A DNA stretch of 64,000 nucleotides from Aquisediminimonas profunda (GTDB lineage Bacteria; Pseudomonadota; Alphaproteobacteria; Sphingomonadales; Sphingomonadaceae), in NCBI RefSeq assembly GCF_019443285.1, contig NZ_CP080327.1, positions 1,116,001 through 1,180,000 on the forward strand, in the 5' to 3' direction. The translations under genes and the position numbers were made by a program. Below, one piece after another: positions 18,324 through 26,399 of this stretch. Position 1 is the stretch's first letter; every line of letters starts with the position of its first letter. The notes beneath the pieces are model-generated. The model was given only the letters and a program-made list of their open reading frames with translations, did no database searches and was not told the origin of the DNA.

Positions 18324-18398
18324 TTGATTGGCTCGGGATTGTCAAGCGCTGCAGTCTCCAAGTTCGACTGAGCATAATCTCAACCGAAAAGGAATAAT

Positions 18399-18431
18399 AT
18401 GAAACGGCGACCGGGTTTGGGCCAGCGATGA
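18399..18431 (+). CDS. Possible 10-codon leader peptide
   Basis: ATG at 18399 follows AAAAGGA with 5 bases spacing and a CATAAT (18373-18378) that could be a -10 box. It encodes 10 residues (MKRRPGLGQR) and its TGA overlaps the next ATG (ATGA at 18428). The ribosome-binding site and overlap are suggestive; the length alone proves nothing. Confidence 0.25.
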   Translation: MKRRPGLGQR

Positions 18432-18493
18432 CCGGCTTGCCCTTGTTCGAAACCGAGGAGGCATTCCTGAGCGGAGAGAGGTTTCCCGGGTGA
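18428..18493 (+). CDS. Possible 21-aa small protein coupled to the leader peptide
   Basis: A 21-residue frame (starting MTGLPLFETEE) begins within the stop codon of the preceding mini-ORF and ends just before a strong hairpin at 18495. No family is recognised. Function and even expression are unknown. Confidence 0.25.
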   Translation: MTGLPLFETEEAFLSGERFPG

Positions 18494-18494
18494 G

Positions 18495-18585
18495 GGCGGG
18501 TCGGTGCGAGACCAGGGAAGCAACCGACCCGCCACTCTGAAGCGTGAAAACGCTTTGGGGGAACGCCAATAACTATGCAGCCCCC
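18495..18585 (+). other. Cluster of three hairpins in a 399-base gene-free gap
   Basis: In order: an 11-base perfect stem (GGCGGGTCGGT 18495-18505 with ACCGACCCGCC 18523-18533, 17-base loop); AAGCGT-GAAA-ACGCTT (18540-18555), a 6-base stem closed by a GNRA-type tetraloop; and GGGGG/CCCCC (18557-18561 with 18581-18585). Two near-identical 10-base repeats, CGTGCCAAAC and CGTGCCAATC, follow. None of the stems is followed by a T-run in either direction, so a plain terminator of proS is not the obvious reading. A structured RNA on the plus strand is possible. Confidence 0.35.
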
Positions 18586-18681
18586 GTGCCAAACCGTGCC
18601 AATCCCGAAAATCTGCCAGACTCGGTGGTGAAGAGAAATTAACCACAAGGCCGTTTTGTAAAATTCCCCGACAGCCAGCAA

Positions 18682-20202
18682 TCAGTAGGTCCGCCCGATC
18701 AGGATCCGTTCAACGGCCGGGGCTCCAGTGAAAAAGCATGGCCCGTCTGCAGGCGCAGCATCCATTGGCGCATTGCGCATTGTGATCTTCAGGGCCTTCA
18801 GCTGTTGGACAATCGCGTCGAGCGCGTCGCCCGTTGGTCTTGACCATTGGACTTCGACCCAGCCGACGACCTTTTCATCGCCCGCAAAATGCGCTGCCAG
18901 ATCAGTCACGTCACGCCGAATGCCGGCGTCCAGTCGACCCTTGGCTTCAGCATAGAGCGATGACTGGATATCTTCGAGCATTGCACAAACCGCGGCCACA
19001 AAGTCGCCCCGCGCCGTAATGGCCGATGCCAGCTTGCCCTCATCCGTATAGAGGCGATCGCGGCGAATGACGGCGACGTTGCCGCCAGCCACGTCGCGCG
19101 GGCCCACCTCCACGATCAGCGGGGCACCTTTCTTGACCCAGGCCCAGCGCTTGTTGGAGGCCTTGATGGCTTTGGTATCAAGGAGCACACGAACCGGCTC
19201 TCCAAAGGCGGTCAGCCCGCGCAGATCGCTGGCGAGGGCCCGGGCATAGTCGATCACCGCCGCATCCTCGTCATTGTCGCGCAACATAGGAACGATCACA
19301 ATCTGCTGCGGTGCAATCTGCGGTGGGCAGCGCAGGCCATCGTCATCGCCGTGCACCATGATGACGCCGCCGATCATGCGTGTCGATACGCCCCAGCTTG
19401 TCGTATGGCAAAGCTGGAGGCCGCCATCCTTGTCCTGGTAACGGATGCCAGCGGCTTCCGCGAAGGTCGTTCCGAGATAGTGCGACGTCCCGGCCTGGAG
19501 CGCTTTGCCGTCCTGCATCATTGCTTCGATGGAATAGGTTGCATCGGCACCCGGGAAGCGTTCATTCTCGGGCTTCTCGCCAGCCACGACGGGCATCGCC
19601 AGCGGGCCTTCGGCAAAGGCGCGATACATTTCGAGCGCGCGCAATGTTTCGGCCATGGCTTCAGCCTTGTCGGCATGCGCCGTATGGCCTTCCTGCCAGA
19701 GAAATTCGCTCGTGCGCAGGAACATGCGCGTCCGCATTTCCCACCGGACGACATTGGCCCATTGGTTGGTCAACATCGGCAGGTCGCGCCATGACTGGAT
19801 CCAACGGCTCATTGCAGCGCCGATCACGGTTTCGGAGGTTGGCCGGACGACGAGCGGTTCTTCCAGCTTTGAGTCAGGATCCGGCGTGAGCTTCCCGTCA
19901 ATCGATTTCAGGCGGTGGTGCGTGACGACAGCCATTTCCTTGGCAAAGCCTTCGACATGATCCGCCTCCTTTTCGAAGAAGGACAGGGGAATGAAGAGGG
20001 GGAAATAGCAGTTTTCGACACCCGCAAGCTTGATCTGCGCATCCATCAGCTTCTGGATGCGTTCCCAGATGCCATAGCCCCACGGGCGAATGACCATGCA
20101 GCCGCGCACGCCCGATTCCTCCGCAAGGTCTGCCTCGGCAATGACCTCCTGATACCATTCGGCGAAATTCTGGGCTCGGGTAATGGAAAGGGCGTGCTTC
20201 AT
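18682..20202 (-). CDS. proS: Prolyl-tRNA synthetase, archaeal/eukaryotic type (ProS type 3)
   Basis: Charges tRNA-Pro with proline. The 506-aa protein has the class II motifs (VVRPTSETVIG; WEMRTRMFLRTSEFLWQEGHTAH; GVSTRMIGG) and the archaeal/eukaryotic-type features GTSHYLGTTFAEAAGI and a C-terminal extra domain ending in Tyr (GRTY). It lacks the editing insertion of the standard bacterial form. The start at 20202 (MKHALSITRAQ) is used because the 12 residues before it in the open frame look like noise. This type is sporadic in bacteria; whether it is the only ProRS of this genome cannot be seen here. Confidence 0.92.
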   Translation of the reverse strand: MKHALSITRAQNFAEWYQEVIAEADLAEESGVRGCMVIRPWGYGIWERIQKLMDAQIKLAGVENCYFPLFIPLSFFEKEADHVEGFAKEMAVVTHHRLKSIDGKLTPDPDSKLEEPLVVRPTSETVIGAAMSRWIQSWRDLPMLTNQWANVVRWEMRTRMFLRTSEFLWQEGHTAHADKAEAMAETLRALEMYRAFAEGPLAMPVVAGEKPENERFPGADATYSIEAMMQDGKALQAGTSHYLGTTFAEAAGIRYQDKDGGLQLCHTTSWGVSTRMIGGVIMVHGDDDGLRCPPQIAPQQIVIVPMLRDNDEDAAVIDYARALASDLRGLTAFGEPVRVLLDTKAIKASNKRWAWVKKGAPLIVEVGPRDVAGGNVAVIRRDRLYTDEGKLASAITARGDFVAAVCAMLEDIQSSLYAEAKGRLDAGIRRDVTDLAAHFAGDEKVVGWVEVQWSRPTGDALDAIVQQLKALKITMRNAPMDAAPADGPCFFTGAPAVERILIGRTY

Positions 20203-20229
20203 GCGCGCCCCTATGCCGACCCCCGGCGG

Positions 20230-20245
20230 CTCCCGCAAGCGGGAG
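20230..20245 (-). terminator. Hairpin after the siderophore receptor gene
   Basis: CTCCCGC-AA-GCGGGAG is a perfect 7-base inverted repeat with a 2-base centre, 30 bases beyond the stop codon of the TonB receptor and just before proS. It fits a terminator, without an obvious T-run. Confidence 0.5.
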
Positions 20246-20274
20246 AGAGGATCATGCGAGTGCCGCCGGAAGAC

Positions 20275-22407
20275 TCAGAATTTTGCTGCAAGGGTGAATC
20301 GACCGTTGATCGGGGCTCCGGTCGAGATGTTGTTGTCATTGTGAGCAGTCGGAAAATAGCGCGTGTCGGTCAGATTCTCGACGTTGATCTGCAATTCGAG
20401 ACGATCGCTTACCGCATAGAACAGTGCGGCATCAATCCGGGTGTAGGCCGGCAGAAATGTTGTATTGCTGATCGAGGTGAATTGGCGCGACTGATGGGCA
20501 AGGCCAAGCCCAAGGCCGAGTCTGGGTGTCACATCATAGCGGCTCCAGAGCGAAAACTGATTGCGCGGCACCTGACCGACACGGCGCCCTGCCGGCGCTG
20601 CCGATGTCGTCTCACGGATCTTCGCGCTGGTGTGCGCATAGCCAAGGGTTGCGGTCCACTTGCTCGTGATCTGTCCAGCCAACGCAAGCTCGAAGCCGCT
20701 GCTTCGTTGCGATCCGGTCTGGACAATTGTCCCGGCAGTCGGGCCGGGGGCTCGGGTGTTGCCCCGGTCCAGGCGGTAGACGGCTGTCGTGAACGTCAGC
20801 TGCGGCGTGACGTTCCACTTCGCACCGATTTCGTAATTGTCGAACGTTTCCGGTTCCAGCGCCGCATTTGTGACGTCGAAGGTCACGAACTGGTCCCCGC
20901 CCTGCGGCAAGTAGGATTTGGAATAGCTTACATAGATCGACGCCTGGGGCACCGGTTTGTAAACCAGTCCGATGCGCGGCGACCAAAGCTGATCGACACG
21001 CGAGGCAATCGCGCCGGTGAACACATTGGAAATGCGGTTTTCATAGCGATCATAGCGTAGCCCCCCGATGAGGTCCAAATGCTCGCCAAGGCTGATCTGG
21101 TCCTGGACATAGGCGGAGACCTGGTCGAGATTGCCCCTGACTTTCCGGTTTCCATTCGCGGTCGGCCCGGCGATGAAGAAGATCGTTGGAATAGCCAGAG
21201 GGTCGGCAAGCGCAATCGTGGCGCGCCGGTTTGCCGCAGTTGGTGCGGTCGCACTGAAAAAGCCGTTTATCCGTTCATTGTGCGAATCCTGGCTTGTGAA
21301 CTCGCCGCCCAAAAGGATGACGTGCTTGATCGGGCCGGTTGAAACCTGCCACTCAAGATTGGCTTGTCCGATCAGCGTCTCGCGGCGTGTCGGATCGAAA
21401 TAGGCCTCGATCCCGACCGTCGGTGCGGTGGTCGTCCCGCCGACCGGCGTCGCGGCATAGGCATTGCGGTAGGATTTGTCATAATGCCCATAGAGCGCCT
21501 GGGTGGAAAAGGTGAGAGACGGCGAGAGGCGAGTCTCACTGCGGAACCTCACCATATGGGCGTCGAATTTGGAAACGTTGACACCGCTCAGCCCGAAAAA
21601 CCTGTCCCGATAGCCCTTGAGCGGTCCCGCGGGTGCTGAGATCGTGCCAGCGAAGGCAGATGGTATGCCGCGATCCGTCACGCGATCGTCATGGACATAT
21701 TCATAGCCGATCATGACCGTCGTCGTGCCAAGCTCTGCACCGAAGGTCGGGTTGATGGCATATCGCTCGCCAGAATAGGCATCGCGGTGATTGTTGAGGT
21801 CTTCATAGAGAGCGTTGAACCGGACCGCTGCTGTTCCAAGGTCAACGTTGATGTCTGTCGTGCCATAATAGCTGCCAAATGTATCCGCGGACAGCGTGGC
21901 CCCATAGAAGCTGCGATCCTCAACCGCGGTCTTGGTCACACGGTTGATGACGCCGCCGCCGCCGCCACGGCCGAAGATCATGGCATTGGCGCCTTTGAAC
22001 ACTTCAACCCGGTCGATATTATAGAAACTCCGAAAATACTGGACGTCGTCACGCAGGCCGTCGACGAAGAAGTCTGCACTCGTGTTGTTCCCACGCAACG
22101 TGACCTGGTCCCGATTGCCTTCGCCCTGACCTGCGCTCACCCCGGGAACATAGCGCACCAGATCTGTAATCGACCGGATCTGCTGGTCTGCAATTTGCTG
22201 CGACGTCACAACGGAGATCGATTGCGGAATGTCGAGAATGGGGGTGTCGGTCTTTGTCCCGCTCCGGGTCTCGGGCGACCGATAGCCGTCGAGTGTCGCC
22301 GTCACGATGATTGGAGTGCTCTCCCCATCTGCCGCGTCGCTGGCACAGGCTGGGCCGACCTGGGCGAAGACAGCGACCATTGCGGCGGAAATCCGGGGCA
22401 GTTTCAA
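20275..22407 (-). CDS. TonB-dependent siderophore receptor
   Basis: A 710-aa outer-membrane receptor of the FhuE/FpvA/FoxA-like class that imports ferric siderophores using TonB energy. It has a signal peptide (ending ACASDA, about residue 24), a plug domain containing DIPQSISVVTSQQIADQ and VEVFKGANAMIFGRGGGGGVINRVTK, and a barrel ending in a phenylalanine (TLAAKF), as outer-membrane proteins do. Upstream are two overlapping-family 7-1-7 motifs that look like Fur boxes, so iron repression is likely. No siderophore biosynthesis or permease genes are adjacent. Confidence 0.92.
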   Translation of the reverse strand: MKLPRISAAMVAVFAQVGPACASDAADGESTPIIVTATLDGYRSPETRSGTKTDTPILDIPQSISVVTSQQIADQQIRSITDLVRYVPGVSAGQGEGNRDQVTLRGNNTSADFFVDGLRDDVQYFRSFYNIDRVEVFKGANAMIFGRGGGGGVINRVTKTAVEDRSFYGATLSADTFGSYYGTTDINVDLGTAAVRFNALYEDLNNHRDAYSGERYAINPTFGAELGTTTVMIGYEYVHDDRVTDRGIPSAFAGTISAPAGPLKGYRDRFFGLSGVNVSKFDAHMVRFRSETRLSPSLTFSTQALYGHYDKSYRNAYAATPVGGTTTAPTVGIEAYFDPTRRETLIGQANLEWQVSTGPIKHVILLGGEFTSQDSHNERINGFFSATAPTAANRRATIALADPLAIPTIFFIAGPTANGNRKVRGNLDQVSAYVQDQISLGEHLDLIGGLRYDRYENRISNVFTGAIASRVDQLWSPRIGLVYKPVPQASIYVSYSKSYLPQGGDQFVTFDVTNAALEPETFDNYEIGAKWNVTPQLTFTTAVYRLDRGNTRAPGPTAGTIVQTGSQRSSGFELALAGQITSKWTATLGYAHTSAKIRETTSAAPAGRRVGQVPRNQFSLWSRYDVTPRLGLGLGLAHQSRQFTSISNTTFLPAYTRIDAALFYAVSDRLELQINVENLTDTRYFPTAHNDNNISTGAPINGRFTLAAKF

Positions 22408-22442
22408 GTGAGTCTCCTGTGTTGCTGGCAGCAGTCTTTAGT

Positions 22443-22485
22443 CGCGAACGATTCGCATTAGCGCTACTATTGCGAACTATTATCA
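22443..22485 (-). promoter_or_regulatory. Two Fur-like boxes upstream of the siderophore receptor
   Basis: CGCGAACGATTCGCA (22443-22457) and TGCGAACTATTATCA (22471-22485) are both of the 7-1-7 form with arms GCGAA/ATT, resembling Fur sites of the type GCGAATnATTCGCA. They lie 36-78 bases upstream of the receptor start codon. The first has an exact GCGAA-CGA-TTCGC dyad. Assignment to Fur rests on the pattern and the iron-related target. Confidence 0.5.
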
Positions 22486-22520
22486 TTTACAACTGAATTT
22501 CGAGCGAGATTGTCCCTTTG

Positions 22521-23456
22521 ATGGCAAGTCGCTACGGCGTGCAGAGCATGTCCCTTGCTGCTGCCCCGACCGAGAACCGCCTTCGCCCGCTTGGACTGCG
22601 GCTTTTTGGCATCTCCTGCCTTTCGGTAATGGGCGTCCTGATCAAACTTGCGAGCGATGCGCACATCCAGCTGCCTGAAATCATGTTCTGGCGGCAAGCG
22701 CTTGCGGTGCCCGTTGTGCTGATGGCTGTGCTTGCCGGGCCCGGGCTGGCCTCGCTCAAGACGCAGCGCTTTGGTGCACACGTCAAACGCAGCGTGATGG
22801 GTTTGACCAGTATGGCGTTCAATTTCGGGGCCATCATCCTGCTGCCGTTGGCCGAACAGACGACGCTGGGCTTTGCAGTTCCCATCTTTGCGACGATCCT
22901 GTCCGCACTCATTCTCAAGGAACAGGTCGGCAAGCATCGCTGGGCGGCCGTCCTTGCGGGCTTTGTGGGTGTATTGATCGTTGTGCAGCCTGGCGGCAGC
23001 CATATCCCCCCACTGGGCGCGTTGGTCGGCCTGACGTCGGCGATCATGATTTCCTTCACCAGCCTGCAGATCCGCGACATGGGGCGGACAGAGGCTGCCA
23101 TGACGACAGTCTTCTGGTTCTCCGCGCTTTCAGTGTTGCCCATGAGCTTCTTGCTGCCCTTCTTCATGACAAGTCATGACGGCTATGAATGGCTCCTGCT
23201 CAGTGGCATCGGAGTATTGGGCGGGATCGGCCAGATCGGGTTGACGGGTGCGCTTCGCCTTGCCCCGGTCGCGACAGTGCTCGGCATGGATTACATCGCG
23301 CTCCTCTGGTCAACTTTCTTCGGCTGGCTGATCTGGAATCATGTGCCCGGTCCAGCGACCTGGATCGGCGCCTCAATCATAATTGGGAGTGGCCTTTACA
23401 TTGCGCTTCGCGAACACAGGCTCGCAATCGAAAGAACGAAGGACATCATCGTATGA
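22521..23456 (+). CDS. DMT-superfamily transporter (EamA type)
   Basis: A 311-aa inner-membrane protein with ten hydrophobic helices arranged as two EamA repeats (first repeat includes MGLTSMAFNFGAIILLPLAEQTTLGF; second GGIGQIGLTGALRLAPVATVLGMDYI). Such proteins export or exchange small metabolites; the substrate is not predictable. The ATG at 22521 is chosen; a later ATG at 22548 is also possible. Its TGA overlaps the ATG of the next gene (ATGA at 23453-23456), so the transporter and the GST are translationally coupled. Confidence 0.88.
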   Translation: MASRYGVQSMSLAAAPTENRLRPLGLRLFGISCLSVMGVLIKLASDAHIQLPEIMFWRQALAVPVVLMAVLAGPGLASLKTQRFGAHVKRSVMGLTSMAFNFGAIILLPLAEQTTLGFAVPIFATILSALILKEQVGKHRWAAVLAGFVGVLIVVQPGGSHIPPLGALVGLTSAIMISFTSLQIRDMGRTEAAMTTVFWFSALSVLPMSFLLPFFMTSHDGYEWLLLSGIGVLGGIGQIGLTGALRLAPVATVLGMDYIALLWSTFFGWLIWNHVPGPATWIGASIIIGSGLYIALREHRLAIERTKDIIV

Positions 23457-24079
23457 GCCGACCCACGCTTTATCACTGCAAGGATGCGCGGTCCTTCCGC
23501 TGCGTGTGGGCGGCAGAAGAGCTCGGGCTAGATTATGAACTGGTGACCATGCCGTTCCCGCCACGCGTTCGCGCACCGGAATACAAGGAGGTCAATCCGC
23601 TTGGGACGATCCCCTGCTGGGTCGATGGAGAAGACAAGCTCACCGAATCCGCCGCGATCTGTCAGATGCTCGCCCACGGCACGAAACTCGAAGTGGCACC
23701 GAATGAAGCGGATTGGCCAGCCTATCTGAACTGGCTTCATCGCTCCGACGCGACGCTGACATTCCCGTTGGCCATCATCATGCGCTACAGCGTCTTTCCC
23801 AAGCCCGAGGAGCGCAAGCTTGACGTGGCTGAAGATTACAAGCTCTTCTTCCTTGGCCGCGCCCGCTCGATCGAGGCCGCCTTGTTGGATGGTCGAGAGA
23901 CCTTGTGCGGAGGGCGCTTCACAGTTGCCGACATCTGTGTGGGCTATTCCGTCATGCTTGCGCTGACGCTAGGCATTGGCCCGGAACTTGGTCCAAACAC
24001 ATTGACCTGGTGGAACCGGCTTTCGGAAAGGCCTGGCTTCAAGGCAGCAAAAGCGCGCCAAGGTGATTCTCCGCAATAA
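23453..24079 (+). CDS. Glutathione S-transferase family protein
   Basis: A 208-aa cytosolic GST: N-terminal thioredoxin-like domain (CKDARSFRCVWAAEELGLDYE; the cis-proline loop LGTIPCW; then ESAAICQML) and an all-helical C-terminal domain with FTVADICVGY. Coupled by a 4-base overlap to the DMT transporter upstream, suggesting a shared role, for example conjugation and export. The actual substrate is unknown. Confidence 0.9.
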   Translation: MSRPTLYHCKDARSFRCVWAAEELGLDYELVTMPFPPRVRAPEYKEVNPLGTIPCWVDGEDKLTESAAICQMLAHGTKLEVAPNEADWPAYLNWLHRSDATLTFPLAIIMRYSVFPKPEERKLDVAEDYKLFFLGRARSIEAALLDGRETLCGGRFTVADICVGYSVMLALTLGIGPELGPNTLTWWNRLSERPGFKAAKARQGDSPQ

Positions 24080-24094
24080 GTAAGCGGGAATCGG

Positions 24095-24123
24095 TTGACA
24101 GCGGCGCTCGGGTCGCTTAGCGG
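24095..24123 (+). promoter_or_regulatory. Candidate promoter of rplU-rpmA
   Basis: TTGACA (24095-24100) with a weak TAGCGG 17 bases further on (24118-24123), about 80 bases before the rplU start codon. The -35 box is perfect and the -10 box poor. Confidence 0.4.
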
Positions 24124-24201
24124 GCTGCTTTCCGCGCGAGGGGTATGCCTCTGGCGATATCTGTTGCGCGGGCAAGCATTTGAAAAGAAGAGATTTACGC
24201 C

Positions 24202-24672
24202 ATGTTCGCAGTCGTGCGCACGGGCGGCAAGCAGTATCGCGTTGCCGCAGGAGACAAGATCGTCGTCGAAAAGATGGCGGGCAATGCCGGTGACACCGTG
24301 TCGCTGGGCGATGTCCTGTTCGCAGCCGACGGCAGCGAAGCCAAGGCGGTTGCCGGGCTCGCCGTTTCGGCCGAGATCATTGCGCAGGCGAAGGCCGACA
24401 AGATCATCGTCTTCAAGAAGAAGCGTCGCCACAATTATCGCCGCAAGGCTGGCCACCGCCAGCAGCACACGATCCTGAAGATCCTGAGCGTCGGCGCTGA
24501 AAAGAAGGCTGCTCCAAAGAAGGCCGAAGCCGCACCGGCTGAAGCGCCCGTCGAAACCAAGGCTGCAAAGCCTGCCAAGGAAGCCGCGCCCAAAAAGGCC
24601 GCTGCCCCCAAGGCAGAGGCAAAGCCAGCCGCAAAGAAGCCAGCGGCCAAAAAAGCCGACGCGGCCGAATAA
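24202..24672 (+). CDS. rplU: 50S ribosomal protein L21 with an Ala/Lys-rich tail
   Basis: L21 binds 23S rRNA in the large subunit. The first ~103 residues are the normal L21 domain ([14 protein letters not shown] start; [19 protein letters not shown] near the end). The remaining ~53 residues are a low-complexity tail of Ala, Lys, Pro and Glu ([12 protein letters not shown]-like), which is common in sphingomonads and other alphaproteobacteria. rpmA follows 13 bases later, the normal rplU-rpmA order. Confidence 0.97.
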   Translation: MFAVVRTGGKQYRVAAGDKIVVEKMAGNAGDTVSLGDVLFAADGSEAKAVAGLAVSAEIIAQAKADKIIVFKKKRRHNYRRKAGHRQQHTILKILSVGAEKKAAPKKAEAAPAEAPVETKAAKPAKEAAPKKAAAPKAEAKPAAKKPAAKKADAAE

Positions 24673-24685
24673 GGAGTTTTGAACC

Positions 24686-24955
24686 ATGGCACATAAAAAA
24701 GCAGGCGGTTCATCGCGTAACGGTCGTGACTCGGCCGGTCGTCGTCTTGGCGTGAAGAAGTTCGGCGGCGAGCTCGCCATTCCGGGCAATATTCTTGTGC
24801 GTCAGCGCGGAACGAAATTCTATCCGGGCCGTAATGTCGGCATCGGAACGGACCACACCCTCTTTGCAACCGCCGAAGGCCGCGTGACCTTCCACTCGGG
24901 CAAACAGGGCCGAACCTATTGTTCCGTAGACGCGATGCCGATGGCAGCCGAATAA
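24686..24955 (+). CDS. rpmA: 50S ribosomal protein L27
   Basis: An 89-aa L27 with the typical [20 protein letters not shown] start, which reaches towards the peptidyl-transferase centre, and the GTDHTLFA motif. No N-terminal extension to be cleaved, as usual outside Firmicutes. Second gene of the rplU-rpmA operon, followed by a terminator. Confidence 0.97.
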   Translation: MAHKKAGGSSRNGRDSAGRRLGVKKFGGELAIPGNILVRQRGTKFYPGRNVGIGTDHTLFATAEGRVTFHSGKQGRTYCSVDAMPMAAE

Positions 24956-25020
24956 CACGGCGATCTTTGAACGGGTCGCCCAAAGGGTGGCCCGAAGGTC
25001 TGGAAAGCCAGATCGATTTG

Positions 25021-25052
25021 AGGGAGACGGGCCACCCCCGCCTCCCTTTTTT
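25021..25052 (+). terminator. Rho-independent terminator after rpmA
   Basis: AGGGAG-a-CGG pairs with CCG-c-CTCCCT and is followed by six T residues (25047-25052). An alternative longer pairing joins GGGTGGCCCG (24985-24994) with CGGGCCACCC (25028-25037), so the two structures may compete. Confidence 0.75.
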
Positions 25053-25136
25053 ATGGGGCGGTTCGTCTCTTCCTCAAAGCCAATGTCTCTGTGGCGTCAT
25101 ATACACGCTCTAGGGGCACCAATGAGGAGAGTGCTC

Positions 25137-25694
25137 ATGTTTGCACGGACTGAAAGACTGTTGTTGAGGCCCGGCTGGGCAGAAGATGCGGCGCCGCTGG
25201 CAGCTGCAATTGGCGATGAAGCCATTCTGACGAAACTGGCCAAGGTGCCCTCGCCCTATAGACTGGCAGACGCCCAGGAATTTCTGGGGTTCGAACGGCG
25301 GGAAGGCGATGCCGACTTCCTGGTTGTCGCACGCACCGGCGGTGCGCCGCGACTCGTCGGAGGCGTCGGCCTGCACCCCGACGGGGAAGACCTTGAATTG
25401 GGATTCTGGATTGCCCGTCCCTATTGGGGGCTTGGCTTCGCGACCGAGGCCGCACGCGCTGTGATCGACATTGCGCGGCATACGCTCAGGAGGCCGCGGC
25501 TTGTATCCGGCCATTTCATCGACAACCCGGCATCGGGCCGTGTCCTGTCGAAGCTCGGTTTCAAGCCGACTGGCGACATTGTTGCCCGGTTCTGCCGTGC
25601 TCGCGGACATGCCGTGCCGTGCCGGCTCTTTGCTCTGGACTTCGGCGACGCTGGTGACGGCGACGCCGGGGTGTCGCGAATGCTTGCCGCCTGA
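25137..25694 (+). CDS. GNAT-family N-acetyltransferase (RimJ/RimL-like)
   Basis: A 185-aa acetyltransferase of the RimJ/RimL-like branch. It begins MFARTERLLLRP and contains the acetyl-CoA binding motif A (LGFWIARPYWGLGFATEAARAVI), followed by the late NPASGRVLSKLGF segment. The ATG at 25137 is used because GAGGAGA at 25125-25130 stands 6 bases before it. Its substrate is unknown. It ends 3 bases before the convergent SPOR gene. Confidence 0.87.
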   Translation: MFARTERLLLRPGWAEDAAPLAAAIGDEAILTKLAKVPSPYRLADAQEFLGFERREGDADFLVVARTGGAPRLVGGVGLHPDGEDLELGFWIARPYWGLGFATEAARAVIDIARHTLRRPRLVSGHFIDNPASGRVLSKLGFKPTGDIVARFCRARGHAVPCRLFALDFGDAGDGDAGVSRMLAA

Positions 25695-25697
25695 TGC

Positions 25698-26396
25698 CTA
25701 GCGCACAATCATGCAGTTGCTGACTTGTCCGCAAATTGCGGTCGCGTTCGCGGGCGAACCGGCATTCGCACGCAGGCGATAATAGGTCTTGCCGCCTACA
25801 TTCGCTGCTACGACTGACTTGGGCATCGCTGCCAGCGCTGGCGTTTTCGCGACAAGCGCGCGCCAGGCCGAATTGGCCACAGCTTCAGATTCATAGGCAC
25901 CCAGTTGGACCCATGCGCCGGGCACAGTCGGTGGCAGCAGCTTGCCGCCAGACGGCGGCATCGGTGTCGTCACTTGATGCTTGGCCACGACCACAGGCTT
26001 TGTCGAAGGCGACGCAGCCACGGGCTTCTGCGTGATGACCGGCGTTTCGGGCTGTGCTGTGGTGTCAATTGTTCCGTTGGCCTCAGCACCCTCTGAGGCG
26101 GCAAAGGTCGAATCGCCTTGCCCCTCAACCTTCATGCCCCCTGCCGCGTCGGGTTTGACCTTGTAGTCACCCTGAGGGGCCGCAATCAGCGTGCCGTCTC
26201 CCTTGGGCGCGGAATCCTGGCTGCGAAGCCACCAGACTCCACCAACCACAAGTATAATCGCCCCAAGCCCGGAAAGGAGCAGCGCAATCAGTTTGCCGCT
26301 TGAGATGCCATCGCCATCGTCCTCGTTTTCGACGGCTTCCAGCCATGGGAGGCGGTCCTCGTCCCGAAGTCCCAGTTCCGGTCCAGTCTCTGACAT
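25698..26396 (-). CDS. SPOR-domain protein
   Basis: A 232-aa inner-membrane protein: about 30 cytoplasmic residues, one transmembrane helix (about 36-56), a Pro/Thr/Val-rich linker, and a C-terminal SPOR domain beginning PGAWVQLGAYESEAVANSAW. SPOR domains bind septal peptidoglycan with denuded glycans, so a cell-division or envelope role is likely. It starts 3 bases after argS stops, in the usual sphingomonad argS-SPOR order. Confidence 0.88.
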   Translation of the reverse strand: MSETGPELGLRDEDRLPWLEAVENEDDGDGISSGKLIALLLSGLGAIILVVGGVWWLRSQDSAPKGDGTLIAAPQGDYKVKPDAAGGMKVEGQGDSTFAASEGAEANGTIDTTAQPETPVITQKPVAASPSTKPVVVAKHQVTTPMPPSGGKLLPPTVPGAWVQLGAYESEAVANSAWRALVAKTPALAAMPKSVVAANVGGKTYYRLRANAGSPANATAICGQVSNCMIVR

Positions 26397-26399
26397 CGA

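Noticed and set aside
18495-18555. Resemblance to a cobalamin riboswitch or 4.5S RNA core (GACCCGCCACT and GGGAAGCAACC stretches)
   Set aside because: The order of conserved blocks is wrong, the first hairpin is a perfect uninterrupted stem, and no B12-related gene follows on that strand.
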